Shown here one piece after another: positions 1 to 7,420 of a stretch of 64,000 bases of DNA (position 1 is its first letter; every line of letters begins with the position of its first letter). The stretch comes from Streptomyces davaonensis JCM 4913 (GTDB lineage Bacteria; Actinomycetota; Actinomycetes; Streptomycetales; Streptomycetaceae). The notes beneath the pieces were generated by a model. That model saw only the letters and a list, made by a program, of their open reading frames with translations, was not told the DNA's origin and did not search any database. Where the stretch lies: the NCBI RefSeq assembly GCF_000349325.1, contig NC_020504.1, positions 9,402,620 to 9,466,619 on the forward strand. Direction: 5' to 3'. The translations under genes and the position numbers were made by a program.

Positions 1-1534
1 CGACGAGCTACCTGAAAACCTCCGCCCCCAGGCCCTGCATGCGGTCAACGAAGCCCTACCACCAGGGCACGCCTTCGTCCTTGCGGGCCGCAGCAACGAA
101 TACCGTGCCGCGCTGCACCCCACAATCGGCGTACCTGTACGTCTCACTGGCACCGCCGCCATTCACCTTGTCCCCGTTACCGCCTCTGTCGCAGCCGCTT
201 ATCTCGAGCGCGACGCTGGCGGTAGTGGGACCGCGTCGGCGGAGCGTTGGCGTTCCGTCATTGCCCAGCTGTGCATCCCTGACAGCACTCTCGCCCAGGT
301 GTTGGCTACGCCTCTCATGCTGTTCCTGGCCCGCACCATCTACAACCCACGCCCCGGTGAAACCACCGTTGCACTACCCGACCCCGCTGACCTCTGCGAC
401 CGGCAACGCGTTCCCAGCCCGTCCGGGCTACGTGCCCACCTCCTGGACGCCTTCCTGCCCGCCGCCTACCGCCCTCACCCTCGGCACCCCTGCCCCTGGG
501 ATGCCGATCGTGCGCAAAGAGCCTTCACCAGTCTTGCAGCGCACCTTACGGACAACCTCGGCGGGACCACCGATATCGCCTGGTGGCAGCTACGCCACGC
601 CACTGCGCGCTGGCAGCATCTTCTGGTCACCAGTGTCGTGACCGCTGGCGTCGCGCTCGCGTCGCCCTTGCTCCTCCTCGGGGTCATCGCCGCAGGTGTC
701 GTCAGCAAACCCAGCGACTTCACTCTCTGGTCGGCTTGGGCGATAGTCACCACGGGCATCCTGGAGTGGCTGCCCCTGGTCCCGCAAGCCTTGGGAATCT
801 ACGAGTGTCAGACCTCCTGTGGTTTAAGTGATGTAGAGGCCGCACTTGTCGTGATGTCCATCCTCGCGGTCCTCGTCAACCTCGCGGCGAGCTTCGGAGT
901 GCACCGTTTCCCGGCCCGCCGCATCTCTTGGGCGCTCTCGCCCAGGTGGCTGTTTTTGAGCCTGACGCTTGGCACACTGGCCGGCGGGTTCGCTGGCGTT
1001 GTCGACAGTGACTTGGCGGGTACCGGTTGGGGGGCCACCACTATGGCAGCCGTGCTGATCTTCGGGACGGTCAGGAGTGCACCAGCGGACTTCTCCGCCC
1101 GCCCCCACCCTGCCCGCCTCCTGACCGACGACCGTCGAACTGCCCTCGCTGTCGCTCTGCTCGTCTGTCTCAGTGCCTTCGTGATCGCTCCGAGCATCTT
1201 CGTCGGGGCGACGTACCTTGATGGCAGCTCTTTCGATCAGCCCTTCTACACCCTCTTGGTCTTTGGTTTCTTAGGTGGCACGATCGGCCTGCCAGTTGGA
1301 GTCGCGCTCGCCTTGCACCACACCGCCTGGGGGCCCTACACCGTGACCCGGTGCCACCGCGCCCGACGATGGAGCTTGCCTTTCGACACAGTCGCGTTTC
1401 TCCAGGACGCACACGAGCACCGCGGGGTGCTCCGGCAGGTTGGCGCCGTCTACCAATTCCGGCATCTGGAACTCCAGCAGCGGCTCGCCCACCATGCCCG
1501 CACTGAAGGTGGGCTCCCTGCTTCCTCTGGCTGA
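1..1534 (+). CDS. NACHT-type STAND NTPase with C-terminal membrane domain (5' part outside window)
   Basis: The reading frame is open from base 2 and starts with DELPE, which looks like the Walker B end of a NACHT ATPase (usually LDGLDELP). The P-loop half must therefore lie left of the window. A helical ATPase region follows, with LAGRSNEYRAAL and later the LATPLMLFLA segment typical of NACHT C-lobes. From about base 620 the protein becomes hydrophobic, with roughly six membrane segments up to base 1315. The tail GAVYQFRHLELQQRL is a conserved ending of actinomycete NACHT membrane proteins. Such proteins are inferred to act in conflict or signalling at the membrane; the ligand is unknown. 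A matching tail stub occurs at 7072-7176. Family assignment is fairly secure; function is inference. Confidence 0.75.
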   Translation, partial: DELPENLRPQALHAVNEALPPGHAFVLAGRSNEYRAALHPTIGVPVRLTGTAAIHLVPVTASVAAAYLERDAGGSGTASAERWRSVIAQLCIPDSTLAQVLATPLMLFLARTIYNPRPGETTVALPDPADLCDRQRVPSPSGLRAHLLDAFLPAAYRPHPRHPCPWDADRAQRAFTSLAAHLTDNLGGTTDIAWWQLRHATARWQHLLVTSVVTAGVALASPLLLLGVIAAGVVSKPSDFTLWSAWAIVTTGILEWLPLVPQALGIYECQTSCGLSDVEAALVVMSILAVLVNLAASFGVHRFPARRISWALSPRWLFLSLTLGTLAGGFAGVVDSDLAGTGWGATTMAAVLIFGTVRSAPADFSARPHPARLLTDDRRTALAVALLVCLSAFVIAPSIFVGATYLDGSSFDQPFYTLLVFGFLGGTIGLPVGVALALHHTAWGPYTVTRCHRARRWSLPFDTVAFLQDAHEHRGVLRQVGAVYQFRHLELQQRLAHHARTEGGLPASSG

Positions 1535-1656
1535 ACCGATCGATAGCCGTTGAAGACAGGAGACACAATCTCGGAACGCGTCTTCGGCAGAGACCCGCCC
1601 GGGAAGCAGTGGCCAACTGTGGGGTTCTGGCCCTCGGTACTGGTGGGCTCGCCTAT

Positions 1657-1790
1657 TCAAGTGTCGCCAGTTTCCCGCATAACCCACCCTGCCGGTGACG
1701 GTGTGTGGTCACCGGAGGCGTATCGGCTCCAGGTCCCACCAGCGTCCGAGGCAAGGCGAGTTGTGGTGACGTGGTGGTAGCCGAGGGCGT
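1657..1790 (-). pseudogene. Integrase 3'-end remnant (diverged copy of the 2882-4204 gene end)
   Basis: The minus strand encodes YALGYHHVTTTRLA, then GGTWSRYASGDH and SPAGW before a stop. This matches the C-terminus of the integrase at 2882-4204 (ALGYHDKTTSRLL, GGTWSRYAAGDH, SPAGW). DNA similarity continues past the stop codons (1634-1790 against 2857-3010). Only the last ~45 codons remain, and they abut the Tn3 fragment at 1795. This is a relic, either of a duplication or of a second related integrase. Confidence 0.7.
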
Positions 1791-1794
1791 AGGC

Positions 1795-1965
1795 ATGCCT
1801 GTTGAGTACCTGTCTGCTGAGCAAAAGGCCCGCTATAGGCGGTTCGCCACGGAGCCGTCGCCCGGGGAGCTGGAACAGTTCTTCCGCCTGGACACCAAGG
1901 CTCTGGGTCTGACGCGGGCGAAGCGCCGTCCGGCGTCGAGGTTGGGATGGGTGGTGCAGGCCCTG
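1795..1965 (+). pseudogene. Tn3-family transposase, N-terminal fragment
   Basis: Translation from ATG 1795 starts MPVEYLSAEQKARYRRF, followed by EPSPGELEQFFRLD and RPASRLGWVVQAL. This is the conserved DUF4158 start of Tn3-family TnpA. Homology stops near 1965, so about 57 of roughly 1000 residues remain. A C-terminal Tn3 transposase piece lies at 17246-18389 on the same strand and could come from the same or a related transposon. Confidence 0.75.
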
Positions 1966-2475
1966 TCCGGCGGTGGTCGGGGCCGCGAGGACGGCCACGG
2001 CCGCCGTCAGCGCGGTGACGGCGGGGATCAGATTTCGCATGCCCCGATCAACGCCCCCGCACCATCGCGGTGATGCCGGCCGCCCGGCCTAGCGGCCCGG
2101 GGCGGCGCGTCGTCGGGCAGCTCTCACCGATGGTCAAGCGGTGGTACGACCGCCACGCTGCGAGGTGGACATTCGGTGTGGATCGCTCAGTCTTCGCTGC
2201 GAGAGATTCGGCGGGAGCGGACGGTCTACGCACGCGCCCAGCGCCGGACCATCGGAACCGCCACGGCGGCACCAACGAGGGCCCCGACTCCTGCCCCACC
2301 GAGAAAGCCGAAGGCCGACGCCGACAGAGCCCCGTCACCCCAGGCCGCGACGATGGGCAGGCCTTGCGGGAGGCAAGCGGGCGATGCGTCGCAGGCGGAT
2401 CGCGAGTTGCCGGGAGGGATGACCGGGGGGAACGTGAACGGAGGGGGCGGCGTCGAGCGGAACGTGGAGCGCGTG
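1966..2475. other. Gene-poor stretch with a possible secretion-signal remnant
   Basis: No convincing intact gene. On the minus strand, reading down from 2040, a short frame starts MRNLIPAVTALTAAVAVLAA followed by PTTAG. It resembles a signal peptide that runs straight into the back of the Tn3 fragment, so it may be the start of a lost secreted protein. The rest to 2475 shows nothing recognisable. Confidence 0.3.
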
Positions 2476-2844
2476 ATGACGAAGATCAAGTTCGAGAGCG
2501 TGTTCGCGCCGGCCATGGAGGGCCACGGTCAGCGATCGATCATCCTCCGTGTGGACGGGGAGGAGGTCTGGGAGGGGCACATCGGCCAGGGAGAAATCGT
2601 CAACATCAACGTGACGTTGCCGATCCAGACGCTGTCGGTCGAGTTGGGGACCAGGAGATTCGACGAACACGGAAATCCCGACGGCTTCCTCAACTACAAG
2701 CACCTCGTCGAGATTCCGCACCCCTCGGAGGAGGACGTCTGGAAGGTCACGCTCTTCGACGACAACATGACCCGGGCCCTCTTCCGGAGCCGTATCGACG
2801 GCCTCGGAGGAAAATTCGAACTCGAAGTCTCCTTCCACGGCTGA
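2476..2844 (+). CDS. Small hypothetical protein (122 aa)
   Basis: I do not recognise a family. Translation from ATG 2476 (MTKIKFESVF) shows alternating hydrophobic and charged stretches (IILRVDGEEVWEGHI, GEIVNINVTLPI, FELEVSFHG), which suggests a small beta-sandwich. There is no signal peptide or membrane segment. ATG 2476 is preceded by GGAG six bases upstream. In-frame GTG codons at 2434, 2464 and 2473 are alternatives, and the longer upstream reading (from 2176) is proline/arginine-rich and looks non-coding. It stands alone between transposon remnants and the convergent integrase gene, so it may be cargo of a mobile element. Confidence 0.5.
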   Translation: MTKIKFESVFAPAMEGHGQRSIILRVDGEEVWEGHIGQGEIVNINVTLPIQTLSVELGTRRFDEHGNPDGFLNYKHLVEIPHPSEEDVWKVTLFDDNMTRALFRSRIDGLGGKFELEVSFHG

Positions 2845-2881
2845 CCGGGACGACGGCCTTGGTACTGGTGAGCTGGCGTAT

Positions 2882-4204
2882 TCAACTATCGCGGATTCCC
2901 TTGGGAGCCCAGCCCGCTGGTGACCGGCTGTGATCACCAGCGGCGTATCGGCTCCAGGTCCCGCCGCTTTCTCTGAGGAGGCGGCTGGTGGTCTTGTCGT
3001 GGTAGCCGAGGGCGTCCGCGACGACGGGGGCGGGTAGTTCGAGGAGTTGTTGTCGGATGGCGGCGCCGCGGGCGGCGGCGACCGGGATGCCGATCTCCCG
3101 CAGTCGTGAGGACATGTGGTCGGGACGGGCCGGCCGTCCGGCCCGGCGGCCGGGGAAGAGCCAGCGGGATGCCTGGTTGGTGGCGGTGTTCATGTTGTCG
3201 CGGTCTGCGAGGTAGGCCAGTAGCAGGGCTGCCGCTGGTTCGGGGACGGGAGAGGCGGGCTCCCCGAGCCGCAGGAGCGTGGTCTCTCCGTCGTGGAGCA
3301 CGTCGTCGACCGTGAGCTGGACGATCCGGGTCAGGGGCTGCGCGTAGAGGAGAAGGATGAGGCCGGCGACACGGAGGCGCATCGGTGTGTCTGCGTCGGT
3401 CAGCAGTCGGCCGAGTGCGGCCAGGCGCTCGTCCTCGCTCAGCGCGGGTCGTCTGGAGATCTTCATGGTGGGGATGGACAGGGCCTGTGGACATCGGCGG
3501 CTCTTCCTGGCCCAGTTGAGGAAGGGCCTCAGGCAGGTGCGGCTGTGTTCGGTGTTGTCCGCGAACCAGGCGTCGATGTCGAGTTGGCCGCAGGACGAGA
3601 GGGTGCTGTCCCGGGTACCGAGCCACTGCAGGAAGGTGGTCGCGTGCTTGATCTGCTCGGCTGCGAAGCGGCGGATGCTCGGTGTGATGGGGCTCCGGTC
3701 GGCTCGTCCCCGTAGGTGGGGAAGGACGTGCCAGGTCGCGAAGAGCTTGATCGTCTTGACGTCTTCGGGATCGGCGATGTCGGCCAGGTGGCCGGGCAGC
3801 CATCGCTGGAAGGAGCAGATGTACTTGTCGACGGCGGGCAGGACGCCGCTGGCCATCAGGAGTTCTTCCAGGTGAGCTGCTGCCCGCCAGGGCTGGAGTT
3901 CGTGGAAGGCGTCGTGGGTCAGAGGTAACTGTCCGAGTCCAAGTCGTCGCAGAATCTGGGAGGCGTTTCCGGGATGGCCGCGGCGCATCGCCAGCCAGGC
4001 CGGGCCGCTTCTGGGCTCGGTTGAACACGTCAGGGGCCTGCCGATTGTTGTGGCGTCCTGTCGATTCTGACCGCCCGGTTGGCCCGGTACCGGCAACGCG
4101 ACGCGGCCCGGAAGGACTTCTTCCTGGTCAGATAGCCACAGCCAGGACCCCGCTGTAGGGGCTGTGATTCGGGTTCGTCGCGGCACGCCTGCCGAACACC
4201 CCAC
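2882..4204 (-). CDS. Tyrosine-recombinase-like site-specific integrase
   Basis: The 440-residue reading carries an N-terminal core-binding-like half (IKHATTFLQWLGTRD) and a C-terminal half with the recombinase layout. An Arg sits in LLLYAQPLTRIVQLTVDDV, then DHMSSRLREIGI, a GAAIRQQLLEL helix, ALGYHDKTTSRLL and the putative nucleophile Tyr in GGTWSRY. The box usually read as HxxR looks altered (AAIRQ), as in the Streptomyces group of divergent integrases, so activity is uncertain. The first ~65 residues are low quality and the true start is unclear; an internal start is possible. It lies 80 bp downstream of rpoA on the same strand and may be co-transcribed with it. A partial copy of its 3' end lies at 1657. 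Confidence 0.65.
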   Translation of the reverse strand: MGCSAGVPRRTRITAPTAGSWLWLSDQEEVLPGRVALPVPGQPGGQNRQDATTIGRPLTCSTEPRSGPAWLAMRRGHPGNASQILRRLGLGQLPLTHDAFHELQPWRAAAHLEELLMASGVLPAVDKYICSFQRWLPGHLADIADPEDVKTIKLFATWHVLPHLRGRADRSPITPSIRRFAAEQIKHATTFLQWLGTRDSTLSSCGQLDIDAWFADNTEHSRTCLRPFLNWARKSRRCPQALSIPTMKISRRPALSEDERLAALGRLLTDADTPMRLRVAGLILLLYAQPLTRIVQLTVDDVLHDGETTLLRLGEPASPVPEPAAALLLAYLADRDNMNTATNQASRWLFPGRRAGRPARPDHMSSRLREIGIPVAAARGAAIRQQLLELPAPVVADALGYHDKTTSRLLRESGGTWSRYAAGDHSRSPAGWAPKGIRDS

Positions 4205-4284
4205 TTGGGGGGGTAGGGGTGTGGTCGTCTGCTGTGCCGTCTCCTCTTCACCGGCTCTGGCGTGCCCCGGCCGTAGCGCAGCGT

Positions 4285-5301
4285 TCAGTACTGCTCGGTC
4301 TCCACGAAACCCGCGTCCCCGTTGTCGTCCGCGCCGAGGGCAGCGGCGGTCGGGTCGAATCCGGGCGGGCTGTCCTTGAGGCCCAGGCCCATGCCGGCGA
4401 GCTTCGCCTTGACCTCGTCGATGGACTTCGCGCCGAAGTTGCGAATGTCGAGGAGGTCGGCCTCGGAGCGCGCCAGGAGCTCGCCCACCGAGTGGACGCC
4501 CTCGCGCTTGAGGCAGTTGTACGAACGGACGGTGAGCTCGAGCTCCTCGATCGGCAGCGCGAGATCAGCGGCGAGGGCGGCGTCCACCGGGGACGGGCCC
4601 ATGTCGATGCCCTCGGCGTCGATGTTCAGCTCACGGGCGAGACCGAACAGCTCGACCAGCGTCTTACCGGCGGAGGCCATGGCGTCACGCGGACGCATCG
4701 CCTGCTTGGTCTCGATGTCGACGATCAGCTTGTCGAAGTCGGTGCGCTGTTCGACACGGGTCGCCTCGACCTTGTAGGTGACCTTGAGAACCGGCGAGTA
4801 GATGGAGTCGACCGGGATCCGGCCGATCTCCTGGCCGATCTGCTTGTTCTGCACGGCGGAGACGTAACCGCGGCCGCGCTCGACGGTCAGCTCCATCTCC
4901 AGCTTGCCCTTGCCGTTGAGCGTGGCGAGGACGAGGTCGGGGTTGTGCACCTCGACACCGGCCGGGGGCGCGATGTCGGCGGCGGTGACCAGACCCGGAC
5001 CCTGCTTGCGCAGGTACATCACGACCGGCTCGTCGTGCTCGCTGCTCACGACGAGCTGCTTGGTGTTGAGGATCAGGTCGGTGACGTCCTCCTTGACGCC
5101 CGGCACGGTGGTGAACTCGTGCAGGACACCGTCGATCCGGATGCTGGTGACTGCCGCGCCGGGGATCGAGGAGAGGAGGGTCCGGCGCAGGGAATTGCCG
5201 AGGGTGTAGCCGAAGCCGGGCTCCAGCGGCTCGATCACGAACCGGGAGCGGAACTCGTCGACGACCTCTTCGGTCAGGGAGGGACGCTGAGCGATCAGCA
5301 C
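4285..5301 (-). CDS. rpoA: DNA-directed RNA polymerase alpha subunit (extra-operonic copy)
   Basis: A complete 338-residue alpha subunit. The alpha-NTD opens [17 protein letters not shown] and contains [15 protein letters not shown] (residues 31-45), the dimerisation and beta/beta'-assembly region. The alpha-CTD (about 250-310) keeps the DNA/UP-element residues: Arg259 and Asn262 in TVRSYNCLK, and Gly290, Lys292, Ser293 in [11 protein letters not shown]. It ends FVETEQY as in Streptomyces. The start is GTG 5301 with GGAGG nine bases upstream. In bacteria rpoA normally sits in the rpsM-rpsK-rpsD-rpoA-rplQ operon. None of those genes is here; the neighbours are an integrase and an MFS remnant. 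This must therefore be a second, acquired or duplicated copy. No residue essential for the fold looks lost. Differences such as Thr80 in LILNTKQ may matter. Role is inference: altered promoter choice or drug tolerance. Confidence 0.95.
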   Translation of the reverse strand: MLIAQRPSLTEEVVDEFRSRFVIEPLEPGFGYTLGNSLRRTLLSSIPGAAVTSIRIDGVLHEFTTVPGVKEDVTDLILNTKQLVVSSEHDEPVVMYLRKQGPGLVTAADIAPPAGVEVHNPDLVLATLNGKGKLEMELTVERGRGYVSAVQNKQIGQEIGRIPVDSIYSPVLKVTYKVEATRVEQRTDFDKLIVDIETKQAMRPRDAMASAGKTLVELFGLARELNIDAEGIDMGPSPVDAALAADLALPIEELELTVRSYNCLKREGVHSVGELLARSEADLLDIRNFGAKSIDEVKAKLAGMGLGLKDSPPGFDPTAAALGADDNGDAGFVETEQY

Positions 5302-5619
5302 GGGGTGTTGCCTCCAGTGGTTTGGCGTCCGCTATGTGACGCCGTAGATACCACGAAGGGTACGGGCGATACGGTCTCGGCAGAGGCCGAACCGCGCGTC
5401 ACTTATCAGCCCCGGACGCCACCCGGGACGGTCGGGGATTGTGCCCCACAGGGTCCGTCGGTCTGGCGGACAAGGCCGGTACTCCTCCGAATTGTGCTGG
5501 GACTCGCGAACGATTCTGGCCACACTCCGGTTCCCGCGCCTCCCGGACCGGTCCGGAGGACGGTGCACGCGTGCAGCGGCCACCTGCGACGGCGCGTCCC
5601 CAGGCAGCGGTCCCGATCG

Positions 5620-6000
5620 CCTTCCCGAAGGAAGGCCGCGATGCCTGGCAGGAACAGGGTTGCGGTGCGCCCTCCGCTGCGGCGGTCCCGACCGCCGCGC
5701 AGCAGCTGCTGGCCACAGCGATCCACAAGGTGGCCCGGACACCAAGGGGTGGTGGCGAGCCTGCCGGCGGCCAGGGCGCCCAGCGGAAGGGTGCCCCGGT
5801 TGATCCAACGGGCGGCATCGCTGACCCGGCCGAGCATGTCCGGCGGGCAGGCAACCTGGCGGCAACCGGTCAGGGACACCCCCGCGACGGTGGATGAGAA
5901 GGTCCAGGAGATCCCGGCGAAGCCGAACAGCAGCACCCACCAGCCGGGCTCGGCGAGCGGGACCAGCAGGCCGGGAAGGGACAGCACGGTCATCGGCGAT
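5620..6000 (-). pseudogene. MFS transporter C-terminal fragment
   Basis: The minus strand reads GWWVLLFGFAGISWTFSS, then RQVACPPDMLGRVSDAARW and GTLPLGALAAGRLAT. These match the cytoplasmic-loop and membrane motifs of major-facilitator drug exporters (usually CPPRLLGRMNA... GTMPLGA). After that the frame shifts: ATLWIAVASSC continues the membrane helix in another frame, followed by LFLPGIAAFLRE. No start codon or N-terminal half is present. A decayed exporter remnant upstream of rpoA. Confidence 0.65.
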
Positions 6001-6172
6001 CCAACTGATTCGTGCCGAGCCCACGCTGAAGCCGCACCGAAGCGCTCTGGCGCGGCTTCGGCGTGAGATCGGTTGCGCTCGCACGAGTGGTTCCCGGGAG
6101 CGGTGCAGGAACGCCTGCCCCGGCAGCCGACCCGCCGTGGGAGGGCGCTCCCCGGTGCGAAATACTCTCCCG

Positions 6173-6661
6173 ATGAGATCACGCACTTCCCCGATCAGCC
6201 AGCCGATCACGATACGGAGGGCAGCCGCGCGGGATGCCAAACGGCTCACGCGGCTCGTGCGTGGCTCAGGCGCCTACGAGGGTAAGTACGCAGCCGCAGT
6301 GGCGGGCTACCGGGTCGGTCCTGATTACATCGAAGCCCACCGCGCCTTCGTAGCCGTCGACGCCGACGAGCATGGAGGCCGGGTCATCGGGTTCTACTCG
6401 CTCGTCCTCGCTCCACCGGAGCTCGACCTGCTGTTCGTCGCCGACGAAGCGCAAGGACGTGGTGTTGGACGGCTGCTCGTCGCGCACATGCAGTCCGAGG
6501 CTCGTGCCGCCGGGCTCGAACGTGTCAAGGTCGTGTCGCATCTTCCCGCCGAGGACTTCTACCACCGCGTCGGTGCAGTGCGGACCGGGACCGCGCTCGC
6601 GAACCCGCCCGCCGTGCCGTGGGACCGTCCCAAATTCGAGTTTCGCATTCCTTCGGAATGA
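6173..6661 (+). CDS. GNAT-family N-acetyltransferase (162 aa)
   Basis: Transfers acetyl from acetyl-CoA to an unknown amine. The acetyl-CoA pyrophosphate-binding motif is DEAQGRGVGRLLVAHM (R/QxxGxG form), preceded by the beta4 strand ELDLLFVA and followed by VKVVSHLPAEDFYHRVG, the usual 'FYxRxGF' end. ATG 6173 (MRSRTSPISQPITIRRA) is chosen because IRRA begins beta1. The reading remains open upstream but is low quality. About 160 residues is normal for the family. It is flanked by decayed genes on both sides with no operon partner. Confidence 0.75.
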   Translation: MRSRTSPISQPITIRRAAARDAKRLTRLVRGSGAYEGKYAAAVAGYRVGPDYIEAHRAFVAVDADEHGGRVIGFYSLVLAPPELDLLFVADEAQGRGVGRLLVAHMQSEARAAGLERVKVVSHLPAEDFYHRVGAVRTGTALANPPAVPWDRPKFEFRIPSE

Positions 6662-6764
6662 CGCGGCGCGCCGGTTCGCAGGGCACCGGCTCCGCCGGCA
6701 TGGCGGCCGGCATGCAGGAGCCGCTGGACACCGTCTCCAGGCGGAACCGCCGGCCCGCCCAGCG

Positions 6765-6886
6765 CTACGGCGTGGGGGGCCGTTGCGGGGAGCGGAGTAT
6801 GAGCAGGGTGATCTCGCTCGGGGCGAAGACGCGGAGGGGCGGGCCCCAGAAGCCGGTGCCACGGCTGGTGTAGAGGAGGGTGCCGG
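6765..6886 (-). pseudogene. Metallophosphoesterase C-terminal fragment
   Basis: The minus strand encodes [17 protein letters not shown], then [14 protein letters not shown] and a stop at 6765. This is the typical end of calcineurin-like (YaeI-type) membrane metallophosphoesterases. Only about 40 codons remain. The 5' side is cut by the IS5 transposase fragment at 6889. Confidence 0.7.
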
Positions 6887-6888
6887 TG

Positions 6889-7050
6889 CTCCACCGCCGG
6901 CTGGCCCGCGACTACGAGACCCTTCCAGCCCGCTCCGAAGCCATGATCCACGTCGCGATGGCCGACCTCATGGCCCGACGGCTCACCGGCGAGGCCACCA
7001 TCTCCTGGCGCGACTCGACATCACCGGATCAAATCCGCATCACGGGATAG
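6889..7050 (+). pseudogene. IS5-type transposase C-terminal fragment
   Basis: The frame reads [19 protein letters not shown], then ADLMARRLTGEATISWRD, ending at TAG 7050. The same block closes the intact IS5-type transposase at 27864-28739 ([19 protein letters not shown] and TRRLTGHTALTWRD). Only the last ~53 codons of a related element are left. Confidence 0.8.
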
Positions 7051-7071
7051 AACACCGGGAGAAAACACCCT

Positions 7072-7176
7072 CTCACCGCAGGACTGCTGCGCTACAGCGG
7101 ACCTGCCTACCAGTACCGCCACCGTGAACTCCAGCAATGGCTCCGCCAGCACCCCCAGCCCCCACCGTTGCCCTGA
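7072..7176 (+). pseudogene. NACHT-protein C-terminal tail fragment
   Basis: Thirty-five codons read LTAGLLRYSGPAYQYRHREL followed by QQWLRQH and a stop. This matches the tail of the NACHT protein ending at 1534 (GAVYQFRHLELQQRL). It is a stub of a second NACHT-family gene. Confidence 0.6.
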
Positions 7177-7420
7177 GGGCAGGGCCACCCCTGACGAGGC
7201 TGGCACGACAGTCCGCGCAGACACTTGCTGCGGCGAAGTCAGGGGCCGTACCGGGCATCCGTCCCCGGCAGGCGTCGTCATGACGCTTTTCCGTCGCGTG
7301 CCGGGCCGCTTCGACGGCCACCGCGAGCAGGACCGGGGTGAGCCCAGTCCAGCCGGGCTGCTGGTGTGTGGCTGGCGGCGTCGGGTGGTGGGGGTTGTGG
7401 TGGTGTGGGGGTGTGGGGGG

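Noticed and set aside
5332..5400. Minus-strand frame ending LRGIYGVT just upstream of rpoA as a leader peptide
   Set aside because: It is the tail of a long low-quality frame without its own start or Shine-Dalgarno sequence.
4219..6066. Long plus-strand open frame of 615 codons across rpoA
   Set aside because: It is the antisense of rpoA and the MFS remnant; rpoA is unambiguous on the other strand and the frame has no recognisable protein.
6020..6067. Imperfect inverted repeat (ACGCTGAAGCCGC / GCGGCTTCGGCGT) as a terminator
   Set aside because: It has mismatches and a long loop and lies within the decayed MFS region; support is too weak to call.
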